Assembly (NCBI GenBank): GCA_016937575.1
Contig: JAFHKN010000002.1
Coordinates: 186,001 to 250,000, forward strand
DNA from: Roseomonas aeriglobus
GTDB taxonomy: Bacteria; Pseudomonadota; Alphaproteobacteria; Sphingomonadales; Sphingomonadaceae
Length of the DNA: 64,000 nt
Direction: 5' to 3'
In this document: positions 28,302 through 36,043 of the stretch, one piece after another
Layout of the letters: each line of letters begins with the position of its first letter
Position numbering within the stretch: the first letter of the stretch is position 1
Notes under the pieces: generated by a model
Database searches by the model: none
Seen by the model: the letters and a program-made list of their open reading frames with translations, nothing else
Told to the model about the DNA's origin: nothing
Program-made: the position numbers and the translations under genes

Positions 28302-28649
28302 ATGGTGAAGCGGGCACACATCGTTAGCGCGCTAACTATCGTAAGCGCAGGCGCTGCCTGTGCGCTTATCTCGACATTCATCGGCGAGCGGTCGGCAACG
28401 GCGGCATACTCCGACATTATGGGGTGTAGGGCTGGGTGCGTGGTCGTCGCGACGGGCTGGCCGCTGAAATTTGTCTTTGACTACCCAGATATGTCAGTCG
28501 GCAATCGAGCTGACATCTCGGAAATGTGGTTCGCCGCAGACCGGTTCGATTGGGCCCCGTTCGTGGCAAACGTCGCTTTTTGGAGCGGCGTTGTTTTTCT
28601 TTTGTCCATCGCCTTTAAGCGTGCCCTGTTAGGGGCCAAACGTGGATAG
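28302..28649 (+). CDS. Two-helix membrane protein, hypothetical
   Basis: 115 aa from ATG 28302. Hydrophobic helices at about 7-25 (IVSALTIVSAGAACALISTF) and near 86-105 (FVANVAFWSGVVFLLSIAF), with a polar loop of ~60 residues (CRAGCVVVATGWPLKFVFDY) between, probably periplasmic and with two cysteines. No family recognised. Overlaps the 3' end of the convergent gene by 35 nt. Confidence 0.6.
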   Translation: MVKRAHIVSALTIVSAGAACALISTFIGERSATAAYSDIMGCRAGCVVVATGWPLKFVFDYPDMSVGNRADISEMWFAADRFDWAPFVANVAFWSGVVFLLSIAFKRALLGAKRG

Positions 28650-28971
28650 CGAGGTTAGGCTTGAACAAGATGTGCATAAAAGCGCAGCTGAGGGATGTGA
28701 GGCGTCGCGTGTCGGCGCTGCCGACATCTTGCCCGAGCGTTCCCGAAGCCCGGCTATCTGTCGACCTCGACACCCCTAGTTCGGCACTTTCAGCTGACCT
28801 GATATAGATGCGCTTCACTTGCCCTTCGCGCGGAGCCAGCCCCTCGACCTCTTCGAGGGCGGTGAGCAGGTTGTAAGCGTCGTAAACGGGACCAATCCCG
28901 GCGACCATGTCAGCGATATCCCACGCTTCTTCGAGTGTCACATCGAAAGATAAGATAACACGGTCTGCCAT
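28615..28971 (-). CDS. Hypothetical protein
   Basis: 118 aa with GGATCGAGG before the ATG. The first ~60 residues (MADRVILSFDVTLEEAWDIADM...NLLTALEEVEGL) look like a folded alpha/beta protein; the C-terminal half is low in structure and may be an extension after loss of the original stop. Overlaps the 3' end of the convergent membrane-protein gene. No family recognised. Confidence 0.45.
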   Translation of the reverse strand: MADRVILSFDVTLEEAWDIADMVAGIGPVYDAYNLLTALEEVEGLAPREGQVKRIYIRSAESAELGVSRSTDSRASGTLGQDVGSADTRRLTSLSCAFMHILFKPNLAIHVWPLTGHA

Positions 28972-29130
28972 CCTCGATCCTTCCAGTGACCTAAATCAAT
29001 TACGACAGTTGCAGTTCCTGCGACGGGAAGGAGCAGCCGCTCCCGAGGTCTGTCCAGCGAAGGCGCGCGGCTCTCCGGCCCCTGAAGACGATGCGACCCG
29101 CCGCGTCATGTCTCCACAGCTCTGCTCGGA

Positions 29131-29352
29131 TCACGGCTCAAACCCGTCAGCAGGGTCATGCCACTGCGATGCGATTTGAGAGACAAACTTGGTGGCAGCG
29201 TCGGGCGAGACGCCCGCGTCGATCAACAGGCCTCGCATGGCTTGCTCAAAACGCAAGTCCATCGCCGCCTCGAAAGCGTCGCCGAGGCCCGCCTCAGCAA
29301 GTAAGCGCTTTACGTCCAGGACGCCGGGTGTCGTATCGTCACCGTCGCTCAT
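29131..29352 (-). CDS. Small hypothetical protein
   Basis: 73 aa, acidic and helical (LDVKRLLAEAGLGDAFEAAMDLRFEQAMRGLLIDAGVSPDAATKFVSQIA). Its ATG overlaps the stop of the Rmf/CrpP-like gene (ATGA), so the two are translationally coupled and may work together. No family recognised. Confidence 0.55.
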   Translation of the reverse strand: MSDGDDTTPGVLDVKRLLAEAGLGDAFEAAMDLRFEQAMRGLLIDAGVSPDAATKFVSQIASQWHDPADGFEP

Positions 29353-29594
29353 TTGACGAGAAAGCTTCGTAGGATGGATGGGGTCGCCGGCCCTAAGAAA
29401 GTTGCTCCTTCGTGTCGCACCTTCTTAATCGGCGATTGTGGCGAAGGGCAGCCGTAGTCGGCGCGGCCCGCGGCAAATCCGTCAAACCAGGCCATTCTGT
29501 CTTCCAGATTTTCATGACTGAACGGACAGGCGTGCCCGGCACAGCGCGTTATACGGCCAGCCTTTTTTCCGATTTCAAATGCGATTGAATGCAT
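29349..29594 (-). CDS. Rmf/CrpP-like small protein (second copy)
   Basis: 81 aa from ATG 29594 with GGGGGA upstream. Pattern EIGKKAGRITRCAGHACPFSHENLEDRMAWFDGFAAGR fits the Rmf/CrpP fold: an early G-x3-G, a CPF centre and W-x2-GF-x2-GR. It shares this core with the protein at 26170-26418. Coupled to the 73-aa gene that follows. Confidence 0.5.
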   Translation of the reverse strand: MHSIAFEIGKKAGRITRCAGHACPFSHENLEDRMAWFDGFAAGRADYGCPSPQSPIKKVRHEGATFLGPATPSILRSFLVK

Positions 29595-29885
29595 ACGTCC
29601 CCCGTCGCAGGAAATATGCTGGCCAGCGAGGGCCGGCACTAAAGTCGATCAACGTGCCAAAGCCGAGGAGAGTCTGTCCGAGGCCTCGGTCGGCGCGGCA
29701 GACTATTGCCCGGCAGCCCAACGTCCGCTTTTGGGGCGCTGTCTGCCAGTCAGATTTCCAAAACGACCCACTGTCGCCTGACATGGCGATCCTAACCCAC
29801 CACAGCCTCGTACAGCGCGATTTGGAAGCTCTGGTAGGTGTAACGCAACTTTCACTCAAACGCGCCGTACGGGCTTTAATACGAC

Positions 29886-30425
29886 CTAGTCACTAGCACC
29901 ACCCAAATGGGCCTTCGCTGCCGCCCTTGCCGCCGCGACCGACTTAGTCGAACCGGACTTTCCGCCAGCTTTGCCGACCGCACCATAATCGCCGGCATCA
30001 GCCTTTTTTGGCGACTGACCCGGCTTACGCCCTAAGCCGATCTTTTTCGCCATAGCCCTGCGAGCTTCCAAGTATGACGGTGCCGCCATCGGATAACTGG
30101 CCTTTAGTCCGTACCGTTGACGATACTCGGCAGGGGTTAGGCCATTTGCCGTCAGATGCCGCTTCAGTGTCCTGTACTTTTTCCCATTGATCATGCTGAC
30201 GATGAAATCCGGGTTGGCTAGCGACTTGCGCACCGACACTGCCGGTTCATAGGCCTTTTCGGTTTCCTCAACGGCTGGTGCCGACGGTGCGGATAAGTTC
30301 GCAACCGCCTTGTTCATCGACGAAAGGAACGCCTTCACGTCTTCCACCCCAGCCCGTGTCGAAGGGTTGGACAGCCAAGCGATGGTTAGTTCGGTTGCCA
30401 GATATGTATCGACTGCCTTTGTCAT
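29886..30425 (-). CDS. MucR/Ros-like transcriptional regulator without zinc ligands
   Basis: 179 aa from ATG 30425 (AAAGG 8 nt upstream). The Ros/MucR core is clear: VSMINGKKYRTLKRHLTANGLTPAEYRQRYGLKASYPMAAPSYLEARRAMAKKIGLGR. The usual first cysteine of the Cys2His2-type finger is Ser, and the second histidine site is not obvious, so it would be a zinc-free Ros homologue, a variant known in rhizobia. A lysine/alanine-rich tail of ~50 residues follows. An inverted repeat lies upstream. Confidence 0.85.
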   Translation of the reverse strand: MTKAVDTYLATELTIAWLSNPSTRAGVEDVKAFLSSMNKAVANLSAPSAPAVEETEKAYEPAVSVRKSLANPDFIVSMINGKKYRTLKRHLTANGLTPAEYRQRYGLKASYPMAAPSYLEARRAMAKKIGLGRKPGQSPKKADAGDYGAVGKAGGKSGSTKSVAAARAAAKAHLGGASD

Positions 30426-30472
30426 ACGTAGCGCCTTTACCGTTTTCCGTCTCCCCCCCCCAATCCCCTTCG

Positions 30473-30494
30473 TACTAGACAAGTGTTACTAGTA
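30473..30494. promoter_or_regulatory. Inverted repeat upstream of the MucR-like gene
   Basis: TACTAG-N10-CTAGTA, 48 nt before the MucR-like start, flanked by C-rich and A7-G10 homopolymer tracts. A candidate operator for autoregulation; tentative. Confidence 0.35.
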
Positions 30495-30608
30495 GGGAGA
30501 GAAAAAAAGGGGGGGGGGAGGAGCAAGGAAAAACATGAAAAAAGGGAGAAAATATCTCTTTTAGAGAAAATCGAATTTGTCTTAAAATATGTCACTTAAA
30601 ACAATTTA

Positions 30609-31982
30609 TCAATCTATTCTAGGAATGATACCAACGACCTTTCGAAATTCGTCTTTAAAAACAGATATTGCCACATCTCTATTATTTTCAGTTACGATCA
30701 GTGAATCGTGAACCGGCAGGGCAACAACGTCAAATTCAACGTTCAACCGCTCGACAGCATTGATTACGGCTTCTGATTCAATAAATTGCAGATCGGCCCA
30801 TGTTATTTTATATTTCTTACGATCGCGTAAGATCGGATATAGATCAAAACAAGCATCTCGGATGGTTTTGAAAGAATGGTCACGATCGATATGACAGCCA
30901 TTTTTCTTAAAATATTTCTCTTTCATATCTGATGGCCATCGGGTTGGAACGCGCGATTCGGATAAGCAGAGATTAACACATTTTTTAATTATATCTCGCT
31001 CAAATCCAGGAATGTGATAAAGGTCAGTATTTGGATCAAATGCAATGCCATGGGTATGCAGAAATATGGTTAGGTGACTTGATGCAATATCTACTTCCAC
31101 CGTCTTCGAGCCGTTAATTTTAATCTCGGGCCGAATGATGCCAGTATACCCTTCGTCGCGCTTGCGAGGCAACTGCTGATAACCACCCCGCTCCCAAAGC
31201 CGTGCACCCTTATTCCAATCAAACTCAGGATCATCGCCCAAATTAAAAAGGCGCTGAAACCCCACGAACGTCATTCCAGTGAATGTGGCGCGAGCCGTGT
31301 AAGCGGTTATCCGCTCAACCTGTGCAGCATATCGCGCAACCTTCGGGTGAAGGAAGTTGACGGTCATCGGATCGCCCTTCGGCATTCGATTCCCACGTCT
31401 CTTTTTCGCGGTATTTAATAAGACTGGCGACAGCGAAGGAAGCCGATTTGGCACGCGAACAAAATGCTTGTCGATCTCCCCGGCGCGCAGTCCATACCGC
31501 GTCATTTCTTCAATCAGCTCGACGGTGGGCCAAAACCGAGTAACTGTGCCCTGCCCAACACCTTCCTCGCGGTCGTAATTCCCTCCGGCCTTCGCTAGCA
31601 GGCCGGCGTCGACCATGCCGTGAAGGGCATTCTGTGCCGCGCGATATCCAACCCTGTAGCCGTTGAAGCTTTTTGTATTCATCGGACGAAAGAGCGGGGT
31701 GACAGGGACGGTCCCCGACGCCCGGAGGCAATCGTACAGAATTGCCCCGATCGCTAACCGCAATCCAGGCCTTTGCCTCTCCGAGGCTGCGCTGAAAAGA
31801 TTTTTACTGATTAAATCAGCCAGCTGGGTAGCTTCAGCTGAAACAGCCTCTCCTTCGAACATCATTGCAAAAGAAGGTATTTTTCGGAGTTTCTTTTCCT
31901 GGATTCGATCAATTAGCCCAATAGAGTTGTCATTTTCATGCGAAAATAAGGCGGTAGTTATTCTTGCTAAGTTATTTTTCAT
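30609..31982 (-). CDS. Island replication-type protein with family-A polymerase motifs
   Basis: 457 aa from ATG 31982 (GAAGGG upstream). N-terminal ~130 residues contain a winged-helix-like stretch (GYRAAQNALHGMVDAGLLAK). The C-terminal half shows the three palm/finger motifs of family A DNA polymerases in order: motif A-like VEVDIASSHLTIFLHTHG (Asp298), motif B-like RDIIKKCVN (329-337) and motif C-like PVHDSLIV (His425-Asp426). No 3'-5' exonuclease domain is seen. AT-rich. Its place next to alpA fits an island replicase or initiator; function is inferred. Confidence 0.55.
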   Translation of the reverse strand: MKNNLARITTALFSHENDNSIGLIDRIQEKKLRKIPSFAMMFEGEAVSAEATQLADLISKNLFSAASERQRPGLRLAIGAILYDCLRASGTVPVTPLFRPMNTKSFNGYRVGYRAAQNALHGMVDAGLLAKAGGNYDREEGVGQGTVTRFWPTVELIEEMTRYGLRAGEIDKHFVRVPNRLPSLSPVLLNTAKKRRGNRMPKGDPMTVNFLHPKVARYAAQVERITAYTARATFTGMTFVGFQRLFNLGDDPEFDWNKGARLWERGGYQQLPRKRDEGYTGIIRPEIKINGSKTVEVDIASSHLTIFLHTHGIAFDPNTDLYHIPGFERDIIKKCVNLCLSESRVPTRWPSDMKEKYFKKNGCHIDRDHSFKTIRDACFDLYPILRDRKKYKITWADLQFIESEAVINAVERLNVEFDVVALPVHDSLIVTENNRDVAISVFKDEFRKVVGIIPRID

Positions 31983-32158
31983 ATCATCCCTTCGCTGGAA
32001 GGGTTTAACAACTACGAACAATCGATCGGGTCAATTGCCAAATCACCCGAAAGGCGATGAAGCGTTATATTTCTACGACCAAGTGCTACGTCACAAGTAA
32101 TAGAAAAGTTTATTTAAATTAAAATAACTTAATGAAAAGTGATGAATTCAACTTATTT

Positions 32159-32350
32159 TCACCAACCATTAGAAAGAGGTTGATTATCCATCCAATCATT
32201 AATTGCGCTTTCTCTCCAACCTACAGCCCTAGGCCCAAGCTGGATAGGCCGAGGAAAGCGGCCTTTATCCATCGCAGCATAGATAGCACTGCGGCTAAGG
32301 CCAACAACCTTTTCAACTTCCTTTCGGCGTAGGATGCGATCGATACTCAT
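32159..32350 (-). CDS. AlpA-like excisionase/regulator
   Basis: 63 aa from ATG 32350. Typical AlpA helix-turn-helix: ILRRKEVEKVVGLSRSAIYAAMDKGRFPRPIQLGPRAVGWRESAINDWM. AlpA proteins activate integrase expression and help excision of P4-like elements. It lies between the polymerase-like gene and the integrase remnant, the usual place. Confidence 0.9.
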   Translation of the reverse strand: MSIDRILRRKEVEKVVGLSRSAIYAAMDKGRFPRPIQLGPRAVGWRESAINDWMDNQPLSNGW

Positions 32351-32503
32351 GCGTTCCTCCACTGTCTGAACAGCAGTTAGGAAGCGGAAAAATATCCGTC
32401 AATCGGCAAGATTTCTTATGAATACGAGAAAAGTTTCTTCATCTGCTTTAAAAAGATTTCCTGAGTTTTTTCAAAAAGAAAGCACGCAGGAACGACTCAA
32501 ACT

Positions 32504-32872
32504 TTATTTTTCAACGGCCACATCCTTGCCATCGCTGCCACCCCTTTGGGTCAGAAATTTCGACCAATCCTCCATCAGCACCCGGCGCTTAGCGATTAGC
32601 GTCGTTCGGGCATACGCAGCTTCGGTCTTGTCGGGTAATTGATGGGCAAGGGCGTGTTCGATGACTTCCCTGGTATGGTTCGTCGTCTCACCAGCCCATT
32701 CCCTAAATGATGCTCGGAACCCGTGCGGGACGGCTGGGATATCCAATTCCCTCATTAGCTTTGACAGCGTGGAATCAGATAAGGCTTTTCCGGTCAGCGA
32801 TGGAAAAACCAGATCGGTATCGTCCCGGCGCAGCGCCTTTGCCTGTTCAAGAAGGGCCAGCACCCCCTTACT
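32504..32872 (-). pseudogene. Tyrosine integrase, 3' part (split by IS and inversion)
   Basis: 122 codons that begin directly at the end of IS copy A and have no start of their own. It carries the C-terminal catalytic residues of a P4-type integrase: H332 and R335 (VPHGFRASFRE), H358 (EHALAHQ) and the nucleophile Y369 (AAYAR), numbered in the rebuilt protein. Joined to the 282 codons at 33856-34701, after removing one TA repeat, the frame is continuous (DHTIPL+SKGVLALLEQ). Confidence 0.9.
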
Positions 32873-32874
32873 TA

Positions 32875-33710
32875 GGGTCAGGACCCATTGATGTGGGAGG
32901 CGCGATCTGATTCAGGCTCCGTGAGGAGAGAGTGGATGAGCGACCTGTACTGGCTGACGGATGAGCAGATGGCGCGTCTGCAACCGTTCTTTCCCAAGAG
33001 CCATGGCAAGCCTCGGGTCGATGATCGGCGGGTGCTCAGCGGCATCATTTTCGTCAATCGCAACGGGCTACGCTGGTGTGATGCACCGAAGGACTATGGG
33101 CCGCACAAGACGCTCTACAATCGCTGGAAGCGGTGGAGCGAGAGGGGTATTTTCCTGCGAATGATGGAAGGTCTCGCGGCAGCGGAGGCCGTGCCGAAGA
33201 CCGTCATGATCGACGCGACCTACCTGAAGGCACACCGCACGGCATCGAGTCTGCGGGTAAAAAAGGGGATCTCGGCCGTCTGATCGGCCGCACGAAAGGC
33301 GGCATGAACACCAAACTGCACGCCGTCAGCGATGCGGACGGGCGGCCCTTGAGCTTCTTCATGACCGCCGGGCAGGTCAGCGACTACACCGGCGCGGCAG
33401 CCTTGCTCGACGATCTGCCGAAAGCACAGTGGCTGCTTGGCGACCGTGGTTATGATGCCGATTGGTTCAGAGACGCCCTGGAAGCCAAAGGCATCCAGCC
33501 CTGCATCCCGGGCCGCAGATCGCGCAACGAGCCGGTCAGATACGACAAGCGCCGCTACCGGCGCCGCAGCCGCATCGAGATCATGTTCGGCCGTCTGAAG
33601 GATTGGCGCCGCGTCGCAACTCGCTACGACCGCTGCCCAACCGTCTTCTTCTCTGCCGTCGCCCTCGCGGCCACCGTCATCTTCTGGCTATGACCAATGA
33701 GTCCTGACCC
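32875..33710 (+). mobile_element. IS5-family (IS427-like) insertion sequence, copy A
   Basis: 836 bp with ends gggtcaggacccattgatg and, inverted, gggtcaggactcattggtca; flanked by TA on both sides. The transposase is encoded in two overlapping frames joined by -1 frameshifting, as in the IS427 group. Copy B at 34702-35537 has the same length, the same encoded proteins and opposite orientation. Inserted after codon 282 of the island integrase. Confidence 0.93.
32936..33693 (+). CDS. IS5-family transposase (programmed -1 frameshift), copy A
   Basis: orfA runs 32936-33283 and starts MSDLYWLTDEQMARLQPFFP; orfB overlaps it and ends at 33693. The canonical slippery heptamer A-AAA-AAG lies at 33259-33265 and would join them. 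The DDE triad is divided: first Asp in MIDATYLK (orfA), second in LGDRGYDADWF and Glu in RSRIEIMFGRLKDWRR (orfB). Only the frameshifted product can be active. All catalytic residues are intact. Confidence 0.9.
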
Positions 33711-34701
33711 TAGGAATGCCGTAAGTGACTGTTTCTTTTGACTATTTAAACAATAGGTTCCTGCATGTTCCAATGCGTTCAAGCCTATTCTGAAAACTTT
33801 TGTGTGCTGATATGTTGGGTGGGATTCGATATCAGGATGTTGGGCGGAAGGTTCGATGAGCGGTTACAAACCAGCCGGAAGGCATCAGGAACGAAAGTTG
33901 ACGGCAGCAGCAGTTCGTAACCTTGGCCCTGGCCTTCATGGCGACGGCGGAAATCTCTATCTTCGTGTCGATCCATCCGGCGCTAGGCGTTGGATCGTTC
34001 GGCTAATGGTACAAGGCAAACGGTGCGACCATGGACTAGGTTCGGCAAGCCTTGTCAGCCTCGCAGAAGCCCGTGAAGCCGCCCTACAGCATCGAAAGAT
34101 CGCGCGGGCAGGTGATAACCCCCTAGCGGAGAAGCGTCGCTCCCAGGGTGTTCCTACGTTCAAAAAAGCGGCGTTGCTGTTCCACGAACAGAATGAATCC
34201 AATTGGCGAAACGACAAGCATCGGAAACAGTGGCTGTCCACGATGGAGGCCTACGTGTTTCCGGCGATGGGTTCGAAATCGGTCGGCAAGATTGAAAGCG
34301 CGGATATCATCGCTGCGCTCGATCCAATCTGGGGTTCAAAACCCGAAACTGCCCGCCGCATCAAGCAGCGCATTGGTATCGTGCTGAAATGGGCAATTGC
34401 CCGCGGATACCGAACGGACAATCCAGCTGATGCGGTCCAACAAGGTATGGCAAGGCACGACCGTTCAAACGTCAAACGAATGAAATCCCTGCCATTCCGT
34501 GAGGTTAAGAATGCGGTCGACAAAGTGAAGGAAAGCAGTGCTTCTGACGCTACAAAACTCGCATTTGAATTGCTAATTCATACCGCATGTCGTTCGAATG
34601 AGGTCCGCAAAGCCGAATGGAAAGAGTTCGACCTAAGAAATCGGCTGTGGGAGATTCCAGGAATTCGGATGAAAGGTAAGAAAGACCACACTATTCCCCT
34701 A
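33711..34701. other. Segment inverted between two IS copies
   Basis: 991 bp between inverted identical IS copies. It holds the integrase promoter region (33711-33855) and its first 282 codons, now on the plus strand, while the remaining codons are on the minus strand beyond copy A. Flipping this segment restores an integrase interrupted only by copy A, with TA duplications at both IS sites. Confidence 0.85.
33856..34701 (+). pseudogene. Tyrosine integrase, 5' part (split by IS and inversion)
   Basis: 282 codons from ATG 33856. N-terminal DUF4102-type domain (KLTAAAVRNLGPGLHGDGGNLYLRV), SAM-like core-binding domain (~100-200), and the first catalytic arginine R246 in HTACRSNEV; the strand lysine region MKGKKDHTIPL is at the break. 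The frame reads into IS copy B for 28 further codons and stops at 34788, giving a 310-aa product without His, second Arg or Tyr, so inactive as a recombinase. Confidence 0.92.
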
Positions 34702-35537
34702 GGGTCAGGACTCATTGGTCATAGCCAGAAGATGACGGTGGCCGCGAGGGCGACGGCAGAGAAGAAGACGGTTGGGCAGCGGTCGTAGCGAGTTGCGACG
34801 CGGCGCCAATCCTTCAGACGGCCGAACATGATCTCGATGCGGCTGCGGCGCCGGTAGCGGCGCTTGTCGTATCTGACCGGCTCGTTGCGCGATCTGCGGC
34901 CCGGGATGCAGGGCTGGATGCCTTTGGCTTCCAGGGCGTCTCTGAACCAATCGGCATCATAACCACGGTCGCCAAGCAGCCACTGTGCTTTCGGCAGATC
35001 GTCGAGCAAGGCTGCCGCGCCGGTGTAGTCGCTGACCTGCCCGGCGGTCATGAAGAAGCTCAAGGGCCGCCCGTCCGCATCGCTGACGGCGTGCAGTTTG
35101 GTGTTCATGCCGCCTTTCGTGCGGCCGATCAGACGGCCGAGATCCCCTTTTTTACCCGCAGACTCGATGCCGTGCGGTGTGCCTTCAGGTAGGTCGCGTC
35201 GATCATGACGGTCTTCGGCACGGCCTCCGCTGCCGCGAGACCTTCCATCATTCGCAGGAAAATACCCCTCTCGCTCCACCGCTTCCAGCGATTGTAGAGC
35301 GTCTTGTGCGGCCCATAGTCCTTCGGTGCATCACACCAGCGTAGCCCGTTGCGATTGACGAAAATGATGCCGCTGAGCACCCGCCGATCATCGACCCGAG
35401 GCTTGCCATGGCTCTTGGGAAAGAACGGTTGCAGACGCGCCATCTGCTCATCCGTCAGCCAGTACAGGTCGCTCATCCACTCTCTCCTCACGGAGCCTGA
35501 ATCAGATCGCGCCTCCCACATCAATGGGTCCTGACCC
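34702..35537 (-). mobile_element. IS5-family (IS427-like) insertion sequence, copy B
   Basis: 836 bp, inverted relative to copy A, with the same terminal repeats and TA at both borders. Identical translations show the two copies are a recent duplication. It ends 29 bp before attR, at what was the upstream side of the integrase gene. Confidence 0.93.
34719..35476 (-). CDS. IS5-family transposase (programmed -1 frameshift), copy B
   Basis: Same two-frame arrangement as copy A, read on the minus strand: orfA from 35476 to 35129 and orfB ending at 34719. The slippery heptamer A-AAA-AAG lies at 35147-35153. Intact DDE residues as in copy A. Confidence 0.9.
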
Positions 35538-35566
35538 TAGGACCGCGCTGGAACAAGCGTAAGCGG

Positions 35567-35581
35567 CCTCCGTCTCCGCCA
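35567..35581 (+). other. attR (15-bp direct repeat)
   Basis: cctccgtctccgcca, identical to the tRNA-Ser 3' end at 19691-19705. It marks the right end of the island, 29 bp beyond IS copy B. Confidence 0.85.
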
Positions 35582-35582
35582 C

Positions 35583-35621
35583 CGGCCGTCTTCGATTTCG
35601 CAGGAATGGGAGAGACGGCCG
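35583..35621 (+). terminator. Hairpin directly after attR
   Basis: Stem cggccgtct/agacggccg (9 bp, 21-nt loop) starts 2 nt after attR. Before integration it would have followed the tRNA-Ser gene directly, so it may be the ancestral tRNA terminator. No U-tract. Confidence 0.35.
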
Positions 35622-35700
35622 AAACCTGCGCAATTTTGCGGTCCAGTCGCACATTTGTCCATGTCGGATCGCAAGCTGCTTTCGGTCAGCATGAACCGCA

Positions 35701-35925
35701 TCACCGGTGCTCGGGAGTGTACCCTTGATAGCCTGCGGCTGAATGATAGAGCATCAGAATGTCGTCATCGATCTCGATGCGACCGGTTTCAGCAGCATCG
35801 AGATCGACACGATTCTCCCCGATCCCGGTGACGAGGAGGTAGCTACCAAGCCGCTCGATGATGTTCCTGAAGTTGCAGCGATAGTGGTCAGCCGTCTGAG
35901 CGATCTTTAGCTGCTGGGTGAGCAT
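35701..35925 (-). CDS. Small hypothetical protein
   Basis: 74 aa starting MLTQQLKIAQTADHYRCNF. Mixed helix and strand, acidic centre (VDLDAAETGRIEIDDDILML). No family recognised and no clear ribosome site. It lies between attR and the SulP remnant, in a stretch that may be decayed, so it may not be a functioning gene. Confidence 0.3.
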   Translation of the reverse strand: MLTQQLKIAQTADHYRCNFRNIIERLGSYLLVTGIGENRVDLDAAETGRIEIDDDILMLYHSAAGYQGYTPEHR

Positions 35926-36043
35926 AAATTGCTCTGCGGCTCAGCCGCTGAAGATCGCGGGCAAGGTAAACGGTCTTGCCGAGGTCAAGCACGGCAAGAT
36001 CGCACAAGTCTCTGGCGAGATGTTCTCAGACGAGTTCGCCACG

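Larger units (their letters stand above)
19691..35581. mobile_element. Integrated genomic island at tRNA-Ser
   Basis: Bounded by a 15-bp direct repeat of the tRNA-Ser 3' end (19691-19705 and 35567-35581). It contains a (broken) tyrosine integrase and AlpA at the right end, a replication-type protein, regulators, a candidate defence operon, and many small genes. GC content is visibly lower than the flanks, most strongly in 20.4-22.9 kb and 30.5-32.4 kb. No conjugation or phage structural genes are seen, so it is more like a mobilisable or satellite-type island. Confidence 0.88.

Noticed and set aside
33856..34788. A 310-aa integrase as an intact gene
   Set aside because: The last 28 codons are IS sequence, and the catalytic His, second Arg and Tyr are missing; it is the 5' part of a broken gene.
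19691..35581. The island as a complete prophage or a conjugative element
   Set aside because: No capsid, terminase, tail, relaxase or type IV secretion genes were recognised in it.
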